64,000 bases of DNA from contig NC_077223.1 of assembly GCF_024763615.1 (NCBI RefSeq), forward strand, positions 48,608,627 to 48,672,626, written 5' to 3'. Every line of letters begins with the position of its first letter. Position 1 is the stretch's first letter. Under the pieces are notes generated by a model. It was not told where the DNA came from. It made no database searches and worked only from the letters and a program-made list of their open reading frames with translations. The stretch is from Phlebotomus papatasi (lineage: Eukaryota; Arthropoda; Insecta; Diptera; Psychodidae). Made by a program: the position numbers and the translations under genes. Positions 1 to 9,968 of this stretch are shown here, piece by piece.

Positions 1-360
1 CAAAAGCCAAAATCCTGAAAGGGCCAAAATCTCGAAAAAGCTAAAATTATACGGAGGATGATATGTAAAATCATTTCCCAAAATACAGAAAATTTTCCTT
101 TTCCTCCAGCAGGTACGGGTGCAATCTTGAAAAACACTTTTAAGAATTCAGGATTTTGGCTTTTCGGAATTTTCACTCATTCGAGATTTCGATCCATATT
201 CGATTTTGGCTTTTGGGGATTTTGACTTTTCGGTATTTTGATCCATTCGGGATTTCGACCCATTCGTGATCTTAGCCTTCGAGATTAAAGTTTTTCAAAA
301 TTTTGGCCTATTTGTAATTTTGGTGTTCAAGATTTTGAAATTCGGGATTGTGACGGGTCT
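1..360. repeat. Degenerate minisatellite of CGGGATTTTGGC-like units
   Basis: Variants of a short phrase (GGGATTTTGACTTTTCGG, TTCGGGATTTCGACCCATT) recur about every 20-30 bases in both orientations. No reading frame is supported. The array may continue left of the window. The repetition is seen directly; the class name is my inference. Confidence 0.5.
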
Positions 361-597
361 GGTTATCTTTTTCCTGCGCGATTTGTGTTAGCAGATTTTG
401 GAAATTTTTTCGTGTTTTTTTTATTTGTTTGTTTTGGATTGAACATTAATTTCTTTAGTTTTTAAAATTTTTACACAGGGTTGTCCCTTGATAAATAATT
501 TTGTATCATTTCAATATCCTAAGCCTAAGATTTTAATTTCCAAAGTCGTGCAAGCAAGATGCTGTTTCATTCTGCGTTGATCCTATTCCACCCCCCC

Positions 598-790
598 CCC
601 TGAAGACCACTTTTCTCAAGAAATCTTAGCGTTTCAGACGATTTCTGAGAAATGTCATCAATCATGTTGTTTGTCCGTCTGGCTGTCGCCAGCTCTAGAG
701 GCTAAACGATAAGAGATAGCGACTTGGGACCTTCTTGCCCCACTCCCCTCCCCATAAGTCGACCCAAGGATCGTTGGCAGGTCTCTCATT
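598..790 (+). repeat. Dispersed repeat family B, copy 1
   Basis: The stretch containing CTGGCTGTCGCCAGCTCTAG and AGTCGACCCAAGGATCG reappears inverted at about 21,637-21,815 and, shortened, at 51,648-51,745. It holds no long frame with protein-like composition. It is a dispersed element of unknown class. A run of ten C residues lies just before it near 590. Confidence 0.6.
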
Positions 791-904
791 TTGCAGCCAC
801 CCTCCCATTCTCATCCAAAACCTTACTTTTGAGATTGCTCGAATACGCTTCGTTCGATTTTTTTCTTTTTGGATATGTTCTAGCTATAGGTTATTTAGGT
901 GGAC

Positions 905-1330
905 ATTTTGTCCGTATACACGAAAATACGGTTGAATCATTCCTAATAACGGGGTTTCAAGGTCAAAGATTAAAAAGACACTAGAGAGCGCATTTATCAC
1001 CCGAATGACGTCATATTAGGCTCGTTGGAAAGGTTTTGGAATTTCCGATAAGACTCAATCAGTTCACAACCGATATTCAATTTTTATCTGAAATTCAATT
1101 ACATTACTCCTGAGGTGTATTTGAGGCAATGTTTGTTTAGAAGAGTGATTTATAAAACGGTTGAGAACTAGTTATGAACCGATAAGTAATTTTTGTCCGA
1201 AAATCAATTTTGTTACTCTTAAAACTATTTTGCAGCATCTTTTGAGTGTTTATGAATCGATTTGAGAGTTTAAATCGGTTAGAGAACCGGTAAAAACGGT
1301 AAGAAGTAAATAATGCGAAACGTTAATGAC
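905..1330 (+). repeat. Dispersed repeat family C, copy 1
   Basis: Shares phrases such as GAGCGCATTTATCA and GGCTCGTTGGAAAGG, in the same order, with 12,520-12,830, and a weaker version with 35,240-35,400. Rich in imperfect AACCGGTT-like words. No coding potential recognised. Confidence 0.55.
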
Positions 1331-1618
1331 AATTATGTTTGAAGTATTATTAGCTTGCTGAAACTGAGCTTGCTTCAGTATATTCAGGAATTCATTTAAA
1401 AGTAATAAAGCAGGGTTAAAAGTAATTAGAAAAAAGAAGTCTGGCATTTCCATTTCAGCCTCTTTTACTGTAAAGTTTGATACGTTTTGGGTAAAGACAT
1501 CTACGGAAGCAATTTTTGTCAAAAATTGCTTTTTTGCGTTGCTGTAGGTAGAAAAGTCAAAATTTTGTCAAAAATGCAGTTTTTGACGAAAATTGTTCCC
1601 AATGTGTAGACGCCTTAA

Positions 1619-1858
1619 CTCTTTCGTCTCTTTTGGGACTCTGAGTACCCAAAGCAACATATGAATGTTCTGTGAAAAACAATGTTTTTTAATTATTCAG
1701 AACTGATAAAAATCCAATTCTTGTGGATGATTAAAAACTATAAGAATGTCCAAATGTAAGATATTTTTTGTAGGACCTCAATTAATTCCTGAGCTTAGAT
1801 ATTTTTGATTAGAAAATTGTGAAATTGGTTTGCAGCATATGCTGCGGTCCGGAAAGAG
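1619..1858. mobile_element. TTAA-flanked MITE (piggyBac-like)
   Basis: Bounded by TTAA at 1615-1618 and 1859-1862. The ends are inverted (CTCTTTCGTCTC at left, CCGGAAAGAG at right). About 240 bp and non-coding. TTAA duplication is the known signature of the piggyBac superfamily. Related sequence occurs near 6,759, 45,038 and 54,307. Confidence 0.55.
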
Positions 1859-2389
1859 TTAAAAGGAATAAATACACTTGACACAAAATTAAAGATTTAA
1901 TCGATTTCACGCTTAAAAACTTATCTCAGAATTAAAGAGTAGGGGAAGTGGGGAATCTTTGAATTGAGGAAGCTTGGACTTCTTGTCCTATTTTTAAGAG
2001 AAATTGAGACTTATCATAATGTAGTTAATATCATGGTTAGTTCCATATGAAAATATGGGAAATATTTCTGTTTGGGTATTTCTGAGTTTGGGCTGACTTT
2101 CCTTGGCTTCTCTGGTTCTGGTTATTTTTTTATTAATGTCTTTTCTTTATAAACTAATTTTCCTATTCTGAACTATTCTTATATATGGTATTGGTTGTAA
2201 TCTTAAATTTTTTTTCCTTCTTTCCTCTGGGTAATTTCTTGGACTTTCGTTTGCAATTTCATTGGTAACGCCACGAAAATCCTTTGGTTTTCCAGTTGCC
2301 TCTTACCTCGTCCCTTTGCTCCTCACGCTACCTACTAAACTGCTTTAGTTTCAGATATAAATTAATGATTTGTAACTTATCTATGTATA

Positions 2390-2545
2390 TAATTCAGCCT
2401 GAAGCGGGGTTTCCGCCGTTTACTCGTGGAGGCTGTTGTTAAGACGGCGGCGGCCGCCGCTTGAGTTCCAGCGTCAGGGTATGGGCGGGCTGTGGGTTTA
2501 GTGGTATGGGGCGCATTGGGCTCGAGTGTTCAAAATAAATAAATA
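2390..2545 (+). repeat. GC-rich retroposon-like tail
   Basis: A GC-rich island (GACGGCGGCGGCCGCCGC) in AT-rich surroundings, ending in an AAATAAATAAATAAAAT tail, as at the 3' end of a SINE or non-LTR element. No protein frame or clear tRNA boxes. Class uncertain. Confidence 0.35.
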
Positions 2546-2579
2546 AAATAAGAGTATAATTTTAAAGCTGTCCCAAATT

Positions 2580-2845
2580 AAACACTGAGAAAAAAACGGG
2601 GGTGCCATTAACTATTTTTCCTCATAACTTTAATACTTTTTAGCTGTAAAAATATATCAACATTTTTTAATGTTAATTTTACACCTTTTTAAGGGTAAAA
2701 ATAACATGAAAAAGAGTAACTTTAACCCCTAATATACCTAAAAAGCATAATATTTACACCGATTTTCGATCAATACTGCAGGGTAAAATTAACATTTCCG
2801 GAATGTTATTTTAACATTTTCGGATTTCTCTGTGAAGGTACCCCA
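2580..2845. mobile_element. Small non-autonomous element with CACTGAGAAA-like ends
   Basis: Begins near CACTGAGAAAAAAACG and ends near GATTTCTCTGTG, a short imperfect inverted pair. The interior is AT-rich with repeated GTTAATTTTAC/GTAAAATTAAC words in inverted orientation. Likely a MITE; superfamily not assignable. Confidence 0.4.
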
Positions 2846-3052
2846 CTCCCCCGTAAATTGAATTGAATATCTTAAATTTGGCCGTCGAACATTGCACAAA
2901 GTCCAAAATGCTTTACGAAGAATCCAAGTTGCTATAAGTCCATAGTGGTTTATCATACTTTTCGACAAAAATAATAATAAATATCATACTTTTCGACAAA
3001 AAAAATCAACAATTTCTTTTAATGGAAGAGCGATAACAACATCGCTTATATA

Positions 3053-3058
3053 TTTATT
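3053..3058 (-). terminator. AATAAA polyadenylation signal for UBE3D/DCPS
   Basis: On the minus strand AATAAA lies 16 nt past the UBE3D stop codon. It is the nearest canonical signal for the UBE3D transcript, and for a DCPS-UBE3D dicistronic transcript if one exists. Confidence 0.5.
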
Positions 3059-3073
3059 TAAATCCTTTTTTTC

Positions 3074-4252
3074 TTAATTGCTAAACAAGTAACTGAGGTG
3101 GAAGCCACAGCTACTCCTGTACACTTGAGGGAGTATTTGGGAGTTTTCCGCGAAGGTATCGAGTGCATTTTTCAGCATTTGGAAGGATATCTCCACATGA
3201 GTAACATTGGAATCTTCCAGCCACTCTTTAATTTGTGGAATTTCAGCCTCCTGGCCACTTTGGTACATTACTTTCATCGCTGAACCATGGATCAGATGAA
3301 CGCAGTCTTCCTCAGAGTCCTCCTGACCTCGATAGACCTCGAGATTTTTATCCACAATTTGCAACAGCAGATAAAGGACTTTTCCATCTGGCAGGTGACA
3401 ATTGAAAGCAATCTTCTGAAAATGAACTAGACCACATTGTCCTGCCATTGTAAAATCCAAAAGAATCTTTCGGACAATTGTACAAAAATTTGCCATTTGA
3501 TTGATATTTGGCATCAAATGAAGCTCTTCGTGTTTCTCTGTGAAGAAAATGACATTTTCATTCCAGAGCTTCATCCTGTCTCCTTCTAAGCTCTTGCCTA
3601 GCATCTGAAGGCATCTCTGGCAGTAGATAAGACGGTTTTTCTCTCGGATATTAACCACGGATCGACGATTCATGGTAAAGAAAAAGTGTCCATAGAGGAT
3701 TTCATCGAGTTTTGGCGTAAGAATTCCCGTGCCTGCTGTGTGCTTATGGCAAAACCAATCAGATGCATCTGCACTCTCTGAAGGCAATTCGAGGATTCGC
3801 CTCAGAAAGATACTTCCTCGGGGCACTAAGGGAGCCCTGCAATTGCTGCAGATAATTCTAAAAGTTTGATTGGCTTTTAAATTAATCGGAATGATTAGAT
3901 TTTGAGGAAAGCCAGAGGGAGTGCTTTCGGAAATTACTTCTTCGTCAAATTGTCCGTGGTTTGTATTTATCCGGAAGCTGATATGCCGTCCAGAAGCCAC
4001 CATTGAAGTGAGAGAGCGAGTGTTTAACGTGAATTGTTCAAGGAGGACCTTGAGTGTTTTATTGGGGAATTTCAAGAGGATCTCAGTAGGCTTGACACTA
4101 ACCTTGACAGATTCTTTGACATTTTCCCCGAGATGGATGAAGACACTGGCTGATTGAAGTCTCGGACGGTGTTCTACGAGGAATTCCCTTACTCCCTCAA
4201 CCTTATTCTCCTTTGAGGAGTTTCCGGGAAGATCCCTCTCGCCTGTACTCAT
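3074..4252 (-). CDS. UBE3D: UBE3D-like E3 ubiquitin ligase (HECT-like E2-binding)
   Basis: An uninterrupted frame of 392 codons, close to the family's usual length (vertebrate UBE3D about 390 aa). The order of blocks fits the family: an N-terminal RLQSASVFIHL segment, a first CxxC pair in IICSNCRAPL, a second in YCQRCLQMLGK, and a C-terminal segment containing AMKVMYQS. UBE3D proteins bind E2 enzymes such as UBE2C and act as ubiquitin ligases. I chose the ATG at 4252 because homology begins some 17 residues later; an in-frame ATG at 4282 would add ten residues. The start lies inside the 3' end of DCPS on the same strand but in another frame (50-nt overlap), so there is no room for its own 5' UTR unless transcription starts within DCPS. 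AATAAA follows 16 nt after the stop. Family call fairly sure; E3 activity is inferred from the family. Confidence 0.85.
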   Translation of the reverse strand: MSTGERDLPGNSSKENKVEGVREFLVEHRPRLQSASVFIHLGENVKESVKVSVKPTEILLKFPNKTLKVLLEQFTLNTRSLTSMVASGRHISFRINTNHGQFDEEVISESTPSGFPQNLIIPINLKANQTFRIICSNCRAPLVPRGSIFLRRILELPSESADASDWFCHKHTAGTGILTPKLDEILYGHFFFTMNRRSVVNIREKNRLIYCQRCLQMLGKSLEGDRMKLWNENVIFFTEKHEELHLMPNINQMANFCTIVRKILLDFTMAGQCGLVHFQKIAFNCHLPDGKVLYLLLQIVDKNLEVYRGQEDSEEDCVHLIHGSAMKVMYQSGQEAEIPQIKEWLEDSNVTHVEISFQMLKNALDTFAENSQILPQVYRSSCGFHLSYLFSN

Positions 4253-5280
4253 CCCAGAGGCTGTCGTTCTCGCGTAGGACAAAGGACAGTGTGGCTTTCT
4301 GATAGTAATCTGACATTAATTCAATATTGCTGATCACCGTGTCTAGAAGGTGACTCTTCTCGCAGAAAATTCCCGGAGCATCGTGCTTCAGGTAGGTGAA
4401 GTGAACGTGAAGATGGTAAAAGCTGGGTTGATAATGCAGATAAATCCTGAGCTGTGATCGTGCAACGGCATATTTCTTCTCAATTGCAGCCACACCCTTT
4501 GTCAGGATATTCCGCAAAAGTGGCAAATGTCCCGCATTGAGGTCTCTCAGGGACTTTAGACCGTGCTTCCTCACCAGAGCTAAACAGTACAATGTCTCAG
4601 TGGTTTTGCTATCCCACTTGAGATCGGGCAGAAGTATGAAGCCCGTTTCCTCGCATGGATCCTCAAAGATTATTCTCTCACTTTCTTTTTTGTGCTCCAA
4701 AATATTATACAGCCACTATTGAAGAAATTAAATTACTTTCTATTTAAAGTTATTATTCAAAAATGAAGACACAAACCTCTAGAGAGAATTGCTCCTTCTC
4801 AATGTGCTTCAGTGTGAGTTCCCTGTATAATTCTGGTGTCTCCTGAACAATGTGAATCTCTTGCTTTGAGTACTTTTCAATGTGTCTCTCTGTTGCCGGA
4901 TAAATAACCGTTGTCTTGATACCTGAAACAAAAACAGAGAAAAATTACCTCATTAATTCCCATGTCACATCACCAGTTGCATTACTGTTGATCTCTGGGC
5001 GGGGGAAACACTCAAAATTGCCATAAATATCATTGACAAATTCTGTCCGGAGACTTGTTGAGTCACTGAAGAAACCAGACTTTGAGGTTAGGTCAGCTTC
5101 AGTGAATGCTTTCTTCTCCAGAATCACAACTGCCCGCTTCTCAGCTGAGAGATCAGCAAAGTGCCCCAGCAATGACATTGTTTTACTTCCGGAATTGCTA
5201 TTGAGTACTTTTTCTAGCTGAAATTGCGATAGATTGTACTCCACAGCAGCTTCCTCTCCCTTTGATAATTCTTCACTCAT
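4203..5280 (-). CDS. DCPS: m7GpppX diphosphatase, scavenger decapping enzyme DcpS
   Basis: Three exons in phase: 5280-4974, 4922-4777 and 4715-4203, giving 321 aa (human 337). Introns are 51 and 61 nt with GT-AG ends. Family blocks in order: ERRAVVILEK-like strand, FVNDIYGNFECFP, IKTTVIYPATERHIEKY, WLYNILEHK, LLPDLKWDSK, SLRDLNAGHLPLLRNIL, and the HIT catalytic motif YHLHVHF (about 4396-4416). DcpS hydrolyses the cap left after 3'-to-5' mRNA decay, releasing m7GMP; the middle His of the HIT motif is the family's nucleophile. The first donor used is G|GTGATG at 4973, because only this one keeps the frame into exon 2; an alternative GT at 4948 would shift it. ATGs at 5295 and 5280 are both possible starts; the second gives MSEELSKG. 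The 3' end overlaps UBE3D. The short intergenic space to 5,687 may be a shared divergent promoter. Confidence 0.93.
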
Positions 5281-5686
5281 TTTATGCCTTTTCACACTTC
5301 ACCTTTCTATTGACCTTTTTATCTCGTATCCTCTACGATGTCTTTGGACAAAGATTAGTTAATCAATTGAAGTAATTATTCTGATATTCCTGGATTTTGC
5401 AGAAAGAAAAACGCACGACTGTTCTAAGGACGAACGCAGCAACAGTACTAAAAATTTTGTACTAAAATTTGACGCCGCGGCCGCGCTTGATTCCCTCACA
5501 AAAACTTGAAGAGAACAGACGCCAAAAATTTCAGGTGAGAAAAAAACTAAAAATACAGTGAAACAAACGTTAATTCAGTGAAAAAATAGTATACAAAAGT
5601 ATCTAAAATCAAGTGATCAATAATATATTTCGAGATTTTGATATATTCGGTGAAATAATTGACAATTTAAAGATTTTGACAACATA

Positions 5687-5944
5687 ATGCCTAAAAACAA
5701 GAAACTTAAGAACAAAAGGGTGATTTCGACGCAAACAGGGTACCAAAAGTCAAAATACCAACGCAGTAAAGAGTTTGATAAACACAGATTAGATCAGTGT
5801 GAAGAAAAATCCAAGATGAGTAATAGAGAAATGGATGAAGATGGAATAGCGGTTCGTCGACTTCACATGAGCCAAGGAAAAAATCCACAAATCAAAATGG
5901 CGGATGATATCACCATCTCCTCTGCTCAGTTAGCCTGCTTTTAA
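5687..5944 (+). CDS. Possible small basic protein, unrecognised
   Basis: An 85-codon frame starting MPKNKKLKNKRV, very rich in Lys and Arg in its first half and ending in SSAQLACF. It lies divergent from DCPS with about 400 nt between starts, where GC-rich sequence (GACGCCGCGGCCGCGC, 5471-5486) could be promoter. AATAAA at 6021-6026 with T/G-rich sequence after it could end the transcript. The first residues recall eIF1A (MPKNK), but nothing after that matches, so I do not use that name. It may be a genuine small gene, a first exon, or a remnant cut by the repeat that begins near 6,108. No domain seen. Confidence 0.35.
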   Translation: MPKNKKLKNKRVISTQTGYQKSKYQRSKEFDKHRLDQCEEKSKMSNREMDEDGIAVRRLHMSQGKNPQIKMADDITISSAQLACF

Positions 5945-6107
5945 ACTAGGGTATTTTAAAAATGCACCTGTGCTATGCACCGGCGAGACTTGGAAAATCT
6001 CCCCTTGAGGTTTGTTTCTGAATAAAATCTCCCAGTTAGCTGTTATAATACTCCCATTTGTGTCTCGACTAAAGTAGAAAGTCTAGCAGACTTTCTACAC
6101 AGTAAAA

Positions 6108-6634
6108 AAAACTAACACTATTATAGTGTATAATCTTTCACACCACTATTATAGTGTTAAATTTGGAAAAAATGTTTAATTTAAAATTGTTTAATTTAAA
6201 GTTATTGAATTTCAAGATGTTGAATTTGGAATTGTTCAATTTAAAAATTGTTCAATTTTTATGTGTAAACTCAAAAATTGTTGAATTCTGTTTATTGTTG
6301 AATTTTCTTTTCATTTCGAATATTTTGATTTTTTTGCTTTTTAGACATTTTTATTGGTTTTTCCTGTACTCGGGATCCCCCCGAATGCGAAATGATTACA
6401 TCTGATGCTCGGATCTTCACGATATACTTATTATACATATAAATATTTGATGTTCTATATGACTTTTGTCCAATAAAAAGCATTTTGACTGAAGTATAAG
6501 TCTTAATTGTAATTTTTTTTTCAATTTTTACACCACTTTTGTTTAAAAATTCAACAAATTTGGTTGAAATACACGAGGCTTCGCACTATAATAGTGTTAA
6601 AAATTACGATCAAACTATAATAGTGTTAATTTTT
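6108..6634. mobile_element. AT-rich foldback MITE with AACACTATTATAGTGT ends
   Basis: The left end carries AACACTATTATAGTGT and a second near copy at 6,143-6,160. The right end carries CACTATAATAGTGTTAA twice (near 6,585 and 6,615). Each word is itself palindromic. The interior is low-complexity AATTTAAAATTG sequence, so the open frames across it are compositional. Confidence 0.5.
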
Positions 6635-6758
6635 TATCATGTGACAAAAAATATCATAAATTTGTGTATTTTTTCAATAGTTTAAGTTCTTTGACAAATT
6701 TTTCGAATTTGTCAAACAACTAAGAGAAGTCTATTCTATTATACACTTCATTTATTAA

Positions 6759-8020
6759 ATCTTTCGTCTCCTTTGGGACTCTGGGTACCCATGGAAACAA
6801 CAATTTTTTTTTTAGACTATCTAGATTCTAGAATCTCTTCTGGATAATTACAAACTATAAGATGTCCAAATCTAGGATATTTTTGCAGGATCCCAATTAA
6901 CTCCTGGGCTTAGATATTTTTGGTCAAAAATCGTGAATTTTCGATTTTCTGCTTCCTTGCAGATATTGTGACTTTTTTAATATTTCTATACCAGAATAAG
7001 GAGAAACCTCTCGGGGCCAATAAGTATGATAACTAACAATCACAGATTACATAAATTCGAAAAACAATTTTCTATTAAATTTTCAAAAAACTTGTTCAAA
7101 CTTTATGGCTACTCTCGTCCCCAAAAATTTAGAGATCAAATGTAAGGTTATCCCGTCAATGCCCGCCATTTGCTTTTTGACACCAACCTTGTAACAAAAT
7201 TCCAAGCGGGAGCGATATTTTTGCCAATATGGCCGATAATTTTGACATTTCGTCGGTTCCGAAGAAGACTATTGTAAGTCCAAAATGTAAACTTTACAGG
7301 AAAGAGGTTTAAAGTTTGACAGCTAAAATTTATTTTCTTTAATTTCACTCCAATTAGTATGCTTTCAGCTTTTGAAACTATTTTATCATACTTACGCATT
7401 GAATATCTTCTAGTTAACACTACTTTTAAATTAATTATAGCAAAATTGTGGGCAAAAAAAAATCAATAATTGGGCACGCTGATTTTAAGTTTTTTTCTTA
7501 TAACTTTTGCAGGAATAACTTAATCAACATAAAATTTTGTGAGGATATAGATCTAAGGCTTCTGCATCCAATGATACCATCTTTTTATACTATTGTAAGT
7601 AGACTTACAATAGTCTTCTTCGGAACCGACGATTTGGCAGCGCGGGAGATTGCTTTCGGGGAAGTTTTTCCTATTCTTCCTGATTTTAATAAATTCCGAT
7701 TGTGGATGAAGTGTTTTTTGGCTCTTGAGAAAGCTTAATGTGTCTGCAATAACATCGTGTTGAAAGAAATGTGTTTTAAAGTGTTATTGTGTGAAATATT
7801 TTGAAAAATCTGTTGACAAGCAAGAATTTGGTGTCTTCTTAACCACTTCCTGGACATCCCACAAGATACTGGTCAATAATTCTTCTTGTTTTAGTGATCA
7901 ACATTGTAAAGGAGTAATTTGACACGCAAAAATTATTCACAAAATTGATATTATCGGCTTTTGGAAAAATGAAGTTTGTCTCCTTTTCGTGCTTTTGGGG
8001 ACGAGAGTACCCATGAGTTT
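6759..8020 (+). mobile_element. Long TTAA-family repeat carrying a nested element
   Basis: Starts after TTAA (6755-6758) with CTTTCGTCTCCTTTGGGACT, the end seen in the short MITE at 1,619. The sequence that follows (CGCCATTTGCTTTTTGACACC and onward) matches the inverted copy at about 53,540-54,307. Internally GGCTACTCTCGTCCCC near 7,110 and GGGGACGAGAGTACC near 8,000 form an inverted pair. A 381-bp element is inserted at 7,251. Confidence 0.5.
7251..7631. mobile_element. 381-bp MITE nested in the TTAA-family repeat
   Basis: Perfect inverted ends: CGTCGGTTCCGAAGAAGACT at left and its complement at 7,612-7,631, extending through TATTGTAAGTC. ATTT occurs on both sides (7247-7250, 7632-7635). 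The uninterrupted target is visible at about 53,815, where the flanks are contiguous, so insertion is directly demonstrated by the empty paralogous site. Confidence 0.75.
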
Positions 8021-8448
8021 TCCAATTTCCCAGAGGCGGAAAAAATTCTTTCTCTTCAAAAGTATCATATTTGACCACTAAGACTTACGTCTTACAATAA
8101 AGTGAGTTTAACTAACATTAAACAAAATGTTAAACAAAAACATCTCAGGATGATTCATTTTCATTGCTGAATATGCATGTATACATAACCTCAAAGGTAT
8201 TTTAAATATGACCGTCGAGAACTCGTCCGTATTACGGCGATTCGGATTAGAAAGCGGGCACTGTATCAGGAATTATAATTTAGTAATGTTTTTAGAAATG
8301 TGAGCAAATCACTTCATGAATATATATATATTTTACATTTGCTTATAAAAAGATAACAGATTTCTAAAATTAAAAGAAAAAAATTGCATTCCTTAAAAAC
8401 CTAAAAAAATTTCGTTTGACAGTATTACAAAAATACCCGTAATTTATA

Positions 8449-9517
8449 GGGGAAGTGCTCATAATTTTGGACAGTCTGCATATAAGCATCGATATCCTAA
8501 GTTTGAAGTGCCATATTTTCAATACTAATTGACTTTTCTTGTTACTCTCTTTTCAGAAGGATTGTTTAGAAACTTGGCAAGCTATTTATCATCTCATTTT
8601 TACTAAAATTAGTTTTAATACGTTTAAAAATGAATTGATATGTAAAGATGAATTTGACTCTTATTTTGGACAACTTGGTTATTAATTTTTACAACTTGTC
8701 TGTAAATTTGGACAGATAATCCGCCTCAACAGGATGCCCATTGTTCTTCATTTTATGAACCAATCTTACCAAGTCCTCTTCCTGGTCATGTAAGGGAAAC
8801 GTGAAATGTCACAAGAAGCCCAGAAACTTTCCATATCATTCATTAAAGTGAGTTGACTTCGGTACTCCAAGTACGTGCGGATTCGCTCATTCCCTGACCT
8901 TTCCGGGAGCCTTTCAAGGCATTTCTCACTGCATCTCTTTCGTAGAGATGATGCTCCTTTGTTTCTCCAGGCATTTGTGCAACCTAGTCATCACAAAAGC
9001 TAAAACTTCACGAAATTTCGTGAGAAAAACACCTGTACAAAATAAGAATCATCACCTCACTGGTGAATGTCTTAAAAAAATTTCCCATTTTTCACACGAA
9101 AAATATAATTCACAAGGCAAATCTCACTTCAGGTCAAATGTACAAATCATCAGTAACGTGAATCAACACAATATTCAATGAATATTCAATAATATCACTC
9201 AAAAACAGCGAACAAACTTTGTTAGTACTTCACCAAAACTAAATAAGACTGAAGTAAGCCACGAAGTTCTGTCATATTTCTCGTAAGCAATTGCTCACAC
9301 TGAATTTTCAACAAAGCAATTTCAACTCAAATCATATTCAAATTTTAACGTATTTAGTGTTAAAATATTCCAAAAAGAACAAATATTTAGATAGAATTCA
9401 TTATTCGTCAAATATTGGAATAAAAATCCATCATTTTAATCAATTTATTTTTAGTGTCCAATGTTATCCTCAAAGTGTCCAAAATAAGAAACTGGACAAA
9501 ATTATAAGCATTTCCCC
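8449..9517 (-). mobile_element. Pogo-like DNA transposon remnant, TA target duplication
   Basis: TA duplications flank inverted ends (GGGGAAGTGCTCATAATTTT at left; the right end reads inward as GGGGAAATGCTTATAATTTT). Total 1,069 bp. The minus strand between about 8,975 and 8,718 still encodes pieces of a Psq/CENP-B-type DNA-binding region in broken frames: RDAVRNALKGSR followed by SESARTWST, then QEEDLVRLVHKMKNNGHPVE. Pogo/jerky transposases carry these helix-turn-helix domains and target TA. The catalytic region is absent, so the copy is non-autonomous. Confidence 0.65.
8718..8975 (-). pseudogene. Broken pogo/jerky transposase N-terminus
   Basis: Minus-strand translation gives a helix-turn-helix-like stretch (RDAVRNALKGSR...SESARTWST), stops, then a CENP-B-type EEDLVRLVHKM segment in another frame. 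No DDE core follows. It sits inside the TIR-bounded element at 8,449-9,517. Confidence 0.45.
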
Positions 9518-9968
9518 TATCCTTCAATTTAAAAAAACTGATCAAAACCAAAAAAAAAACACTAAAATCATGAAAAATTAATAAAAATCAATACATAGAA
9601 AATTTACTTTATCAAACATTAACAAATCTATTGAAATCATCTTGCGCCTTTTAATTAAAACATCTGTGATTTTATAGATGAAAAAGATCTTGCAAGCTCT
9701 AAATATGCATTACAATGAAACCATAAAAACATTTTTTATAAAAAGCATATTTTTTTGAAGAAAATTAAAACAAAAAAAATTAAATAAATATCATATTATA
9801 TAAATGTAACCGTTCGGATAGATGGATCTTTTTGAATCCGACAGCTGTACTAAAATAGAAGAAGAAGACGCCGCGCCTCATACATCCGCCGGCTATCCTC
9901 TGCACGTGTTTTTGTTTTGACTTTGTGCCTTCTGCCTGTCCCAGAAAGAAAAAGAAAAATCGTGCAAA

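Noticed and set aside
5687..5944. Naming the small frame eIF1A
   Set aside because: Only MPKNK agrees; the OB-fold sequence is absent.
6154..6405. 83-codon Leu/Phe/Asn-rich frame
   Set aside because: Low-complexity translation of repeated AATTTAAAATTG words within a MITE.
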